A stretch of 64,000 nt of DNA. It comes from Nodosilinea sp. E11. GTDB lineage: Bacteria; Cyanobacteriota; Cyanobacteriia; Phormidesmidales; Phormidesmidaceae. Where the stretch lies: the NCBI RefSeq assembly GCF_032813545.1, contig NZ_CP136520.1, positions 3,466,001 to 3,530,000 of the forward strand, written 5' to 3'. The notes under the pieces are model-generated. The model made no database searches and was not told the origin of the DNA. It saw nothing but the letters and a program-made list of their open reading frames with translations. Below, one piece after another: positions 62,432-64,000 of this stretch. The position numbers and the translations under genes are program-made. Numbering within the stretch: position 1 is the first letter of the stretch; each line of letters begins with the position of its first letter.

Positions 62432-64000
62432 CTATTGGTTGCTGAGCTGAACCAGAATGCTGCCAGTCTGCATCGCATCGCTGCGATCGCGGCTGATCAG
62501 GGTAATCTCTCTGAGATGCTTGAGAACGGGTTGAGCCGCTGTGCTCCACAGCCGCCACTGGGGCAGTTGGGTGGCCAAGCGGGTCTGCATTTGGGGCCAG
62601 TCGATATGAATATAGCCCGTGCTGGGACCGGGTACCTGGGCCACCTGGGGCCACCAGCTCGGCCACTGGCGCGGTGCGTTCTGTGGGCCAATCACGGCGG
62701 CTAGGGTGGCGGGAGAGGCGGCTAGTACTTCGTAATCATCCACCTGGGCATGGAGCCCTGCCACCTCAGCTACCACCTGCAAGGGCTGCGAACTCCGGCC
62801 TTGGGGTAGCGAAAGCCGGGTCCAGGCGATCGTCGGGGTGCCTTGTAGGTCGAGGGCACCCACCCCTAAGCCATTTTTCTGAGCTAAGGCGGTGAGCGCA
62901 TCGAGGGTGGTGCTCAGATGGTCGCTCTGGGGAGCTACCACCACCCAGTCAGCCGATGCCGCACTGGGTGGTGCCAGCCCTAGGCCATAGGCGCGATCGA
63001 CGCCCACTTGTAAGAGGTCGGTGGCCCCTGGCCCCAAAGCCCTGTCGATCAGGGGAGTCAGGAGCGAAGCTCCATCGCCCATGGTCGAGGTCAGAGCCAG
63101 CAGCGGCTTTAAGGTCTGCCCCAGAGCCATCAGGTCAGTACCCAGGGCGGTGACGGTCAGCGAGTCGGGCAAGTAGGGGGCGATCGCCGTCCAGTCGTCG
63201 GCATTGGCCCGCTGGGGGTGGAGCCGATGCCCCTGGGCCGCCAGCAAAGCAGTGTGACCCACCAACCCCTCACGGGTAAGCTGCCACGACATTAGCCCCC
63301 AGCCCACCTGGTCATCGGCGGCCCCGAGTTGGTCCAGGTCTAGCCCTGTGGCCTTCGCCTCAGGGTGAAGCCACTGGCTAACCGCCGGTAGGTTGAGGGC
63401 CAGCAACCCCACCCGCTGGTTGGGTAGGGCTCGTAGGGCGGTTTTGTAGCGGCGATCGCTCTGGAGGTTGAGATCGCTCGACTGAGCAGCGGTGAGGGCC
63501 TGACGCAGCACGTCGGGATGGTTGGCCGCTAGAACGTAGCGGTTGGCCACTAGGGCTGTGGCTAGCTGGGTCGTATCGGCTGTCGAAAATCGCTGGGTTC
63601 CCCGTCGAGCGTAGATCAGGCGGTTACCCGAAAAGTCTTCAAAGGTGAGGGCATCACCTGCGATCGCTCGGTTTTGCCAGTACAGCTCTAGGGCCGCCTG
63701 GGCCGCTGCGCTATCGTTGCAAGCCAGGGCCACTAGATAGCCGGGGGTGGTGCCATTGGTCGGGTCATAGTCGAGGTCGGCAGTCACTAGGGCTGCGGTC
63801 ACCTCTTCGCCCAGCCAGGGCTGAATGTCGCGGCTGTAGCTGAGGCCCGTGTTAGCTAGCAGCAATTGCTCAATCAGTTCTTGGTCGTGGCGGGTGTCTT
63901 GGCGGAGCCGGGGGGCGGCTAGATAGTCCCACAGGTTGGCGAGGCGATCGGGGCGCACCAGCACCGCCGCCACCACCGCCGACTGCTTAGGTACAAACTG
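62432..64000 (-). CDS. DUF3352 protein, 5' end beyond the window
   Basis: Partial gene. The frame stays open to the window edge; the first visible residues are QFVPKQSAVVAAVLVRPDRL, typical of the start of the mature part of DUF3352 proteins, so little is missing beyond a signal or anchor. About 522 residues are visible, with a hydrophobic/Ala-rich composition and no known catalytic motif. DUF3352 proteins are common in cyanobacteria and of unknown function. It is followed by glycerate kinase. Confidence 0.85.
   Translation of the reverse strand, partial: QFVPKQSAVVAAVLVRPDRLANLWDYLAAPRLRQDTRHDQELIEQLLLANTGLSYSRDIQPWLGEEVTAALVTADLDYDPTNGTTPGYLVALACNDSAAAQAALELYWQNRAIAGDALTFEDFSGNRLIYARRGTQRFSTADTTQLATALVANRYVLAANHPDVLRQALTAAQSSDLNLQSDRRYKTALRALPNQRVGLLALNLPAVSQWLHPEAKATGLDLDQLGAADDQVGWGLMSWQLTREGLVGHTALLAAQGHRLHPQRANADDWTAIAPYLPDSLTVTALGTDLMALGQTLKPLLALTSTMGDGASLLTPLIDRALGPGATDLLQVGVDRAYGLGLAPPSAASADWVVVAPQSDHLSTTLDALTALAQKNGLGVGALDLQGTPTIAWTRLSLPQGRSSQPLQVVAEVAGLHAQVDDYEVLAASPATLAAVIGPQNAPRQWPSWWPQVAQVPGPSTGYIHIDWPQMQTRLATQLPQWRLWSTAAQPVLKHLREITLISRDRSDAMQTGSILVQLSNQ

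Overview
The window comes from a cyanobacterium. The octamer GCGATCGC (the HIP1 palindrome) recurs throughout genes and spacers. The gene set also fits: a GUN4-domain protein, a plant/cyanobacterial-type glycerate 3-kinase, CtaA/CtaB for heme a, a cobalamin methyltransferase, urease subunits, and several small proteins of cyanobacterial type. The fairly GC-rich composition outside a few islands suggests a Leptolyngbya- or Nodosilinea-like filamentous lineage, but that placement is inference. No rRNA, tRNA or CRISPR array was found.

Layout. 1-12.7 kb is mostly housekeeping: an M20 amidohydrolase behind a possible GntR-type operator, pheS, surE, a metallo-beta-lactamase protein, ribF with a long loop insertion, a MoxR ATPase, a small protein coupled to mltA, a CPA1 antiporter with a TrkA-N domain, cobI and a TonB-like protein. 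12.8-18.1 kb is a complete RND efflux locus: a divergent MerR regulator, a MerR-type promoter/operator, a membrane-fusion lipoprotein and an AcrB-like pump. 18.2-21.5 kb holds a GUN4-domain protein, a small secreted protein and a two-gene ABC exporter.

21.5-25.8 kb is the most unusual region: a four-gene cluster of an LRR-Roc-COR signalling protein, a DUF4258/DUF2283 toxin-antitoxin-like pair, and a 155-residue protein. The first and last proteins share an exact 12-residue tag (HQHGSGDNVAGD), at the C-terminus of one and the N-terminus of the other. The leucine-rich-repeat part of the first gene is sharply AT-rich inside an otherwise GC-rich gene, so it looks like a swapped-in sensor cassette.

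25.8-46.1 kb carries ctaA/ctaB, hydrolases, NUDIX and Bcp proteins, an SDR, a BMP-type ABC importer lacking a nearby ATPase gene, an NDP-sugar pyrophosphorylase, scpA, a LapA-like protein, a DUF3153 lipoprotein, a P-type Ca2+ ATPase and an AT-rich fatty-acid desaturase. 46.5-48.6 kb has ureA and ureB separated by an S41 peptidase gene, then a deleted phosphodiesterase pseudogene. 48.8-64 kb has pgl, an FHA protein, metK, sufE, remA, rqcH, a CocE-type hydrolase, an IS110 insertion, a cupin, a REC-PP2C phosphatase with a STAS protein nearby, glycerate kinase and a DUF3352 protein cut by the window end.

A family of six intergenic elements of about 100-112 bp with imperfect terminal inverted repeats is scattered from 31 to 61 kb. 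One copy has become the last codons and stop of rqcH. Shorter palindromes and tandem repeats, and a probable small RNA ending in a strong terminator at 55.4 kb, fill much of the remaining non-coding space. Themes linking genes are nitrogen salvage (amidohydrolase, BMP importer, urease), heme a synthesis (ctaA-ctaB) and partner-switching signalling (PP2C/STAS).
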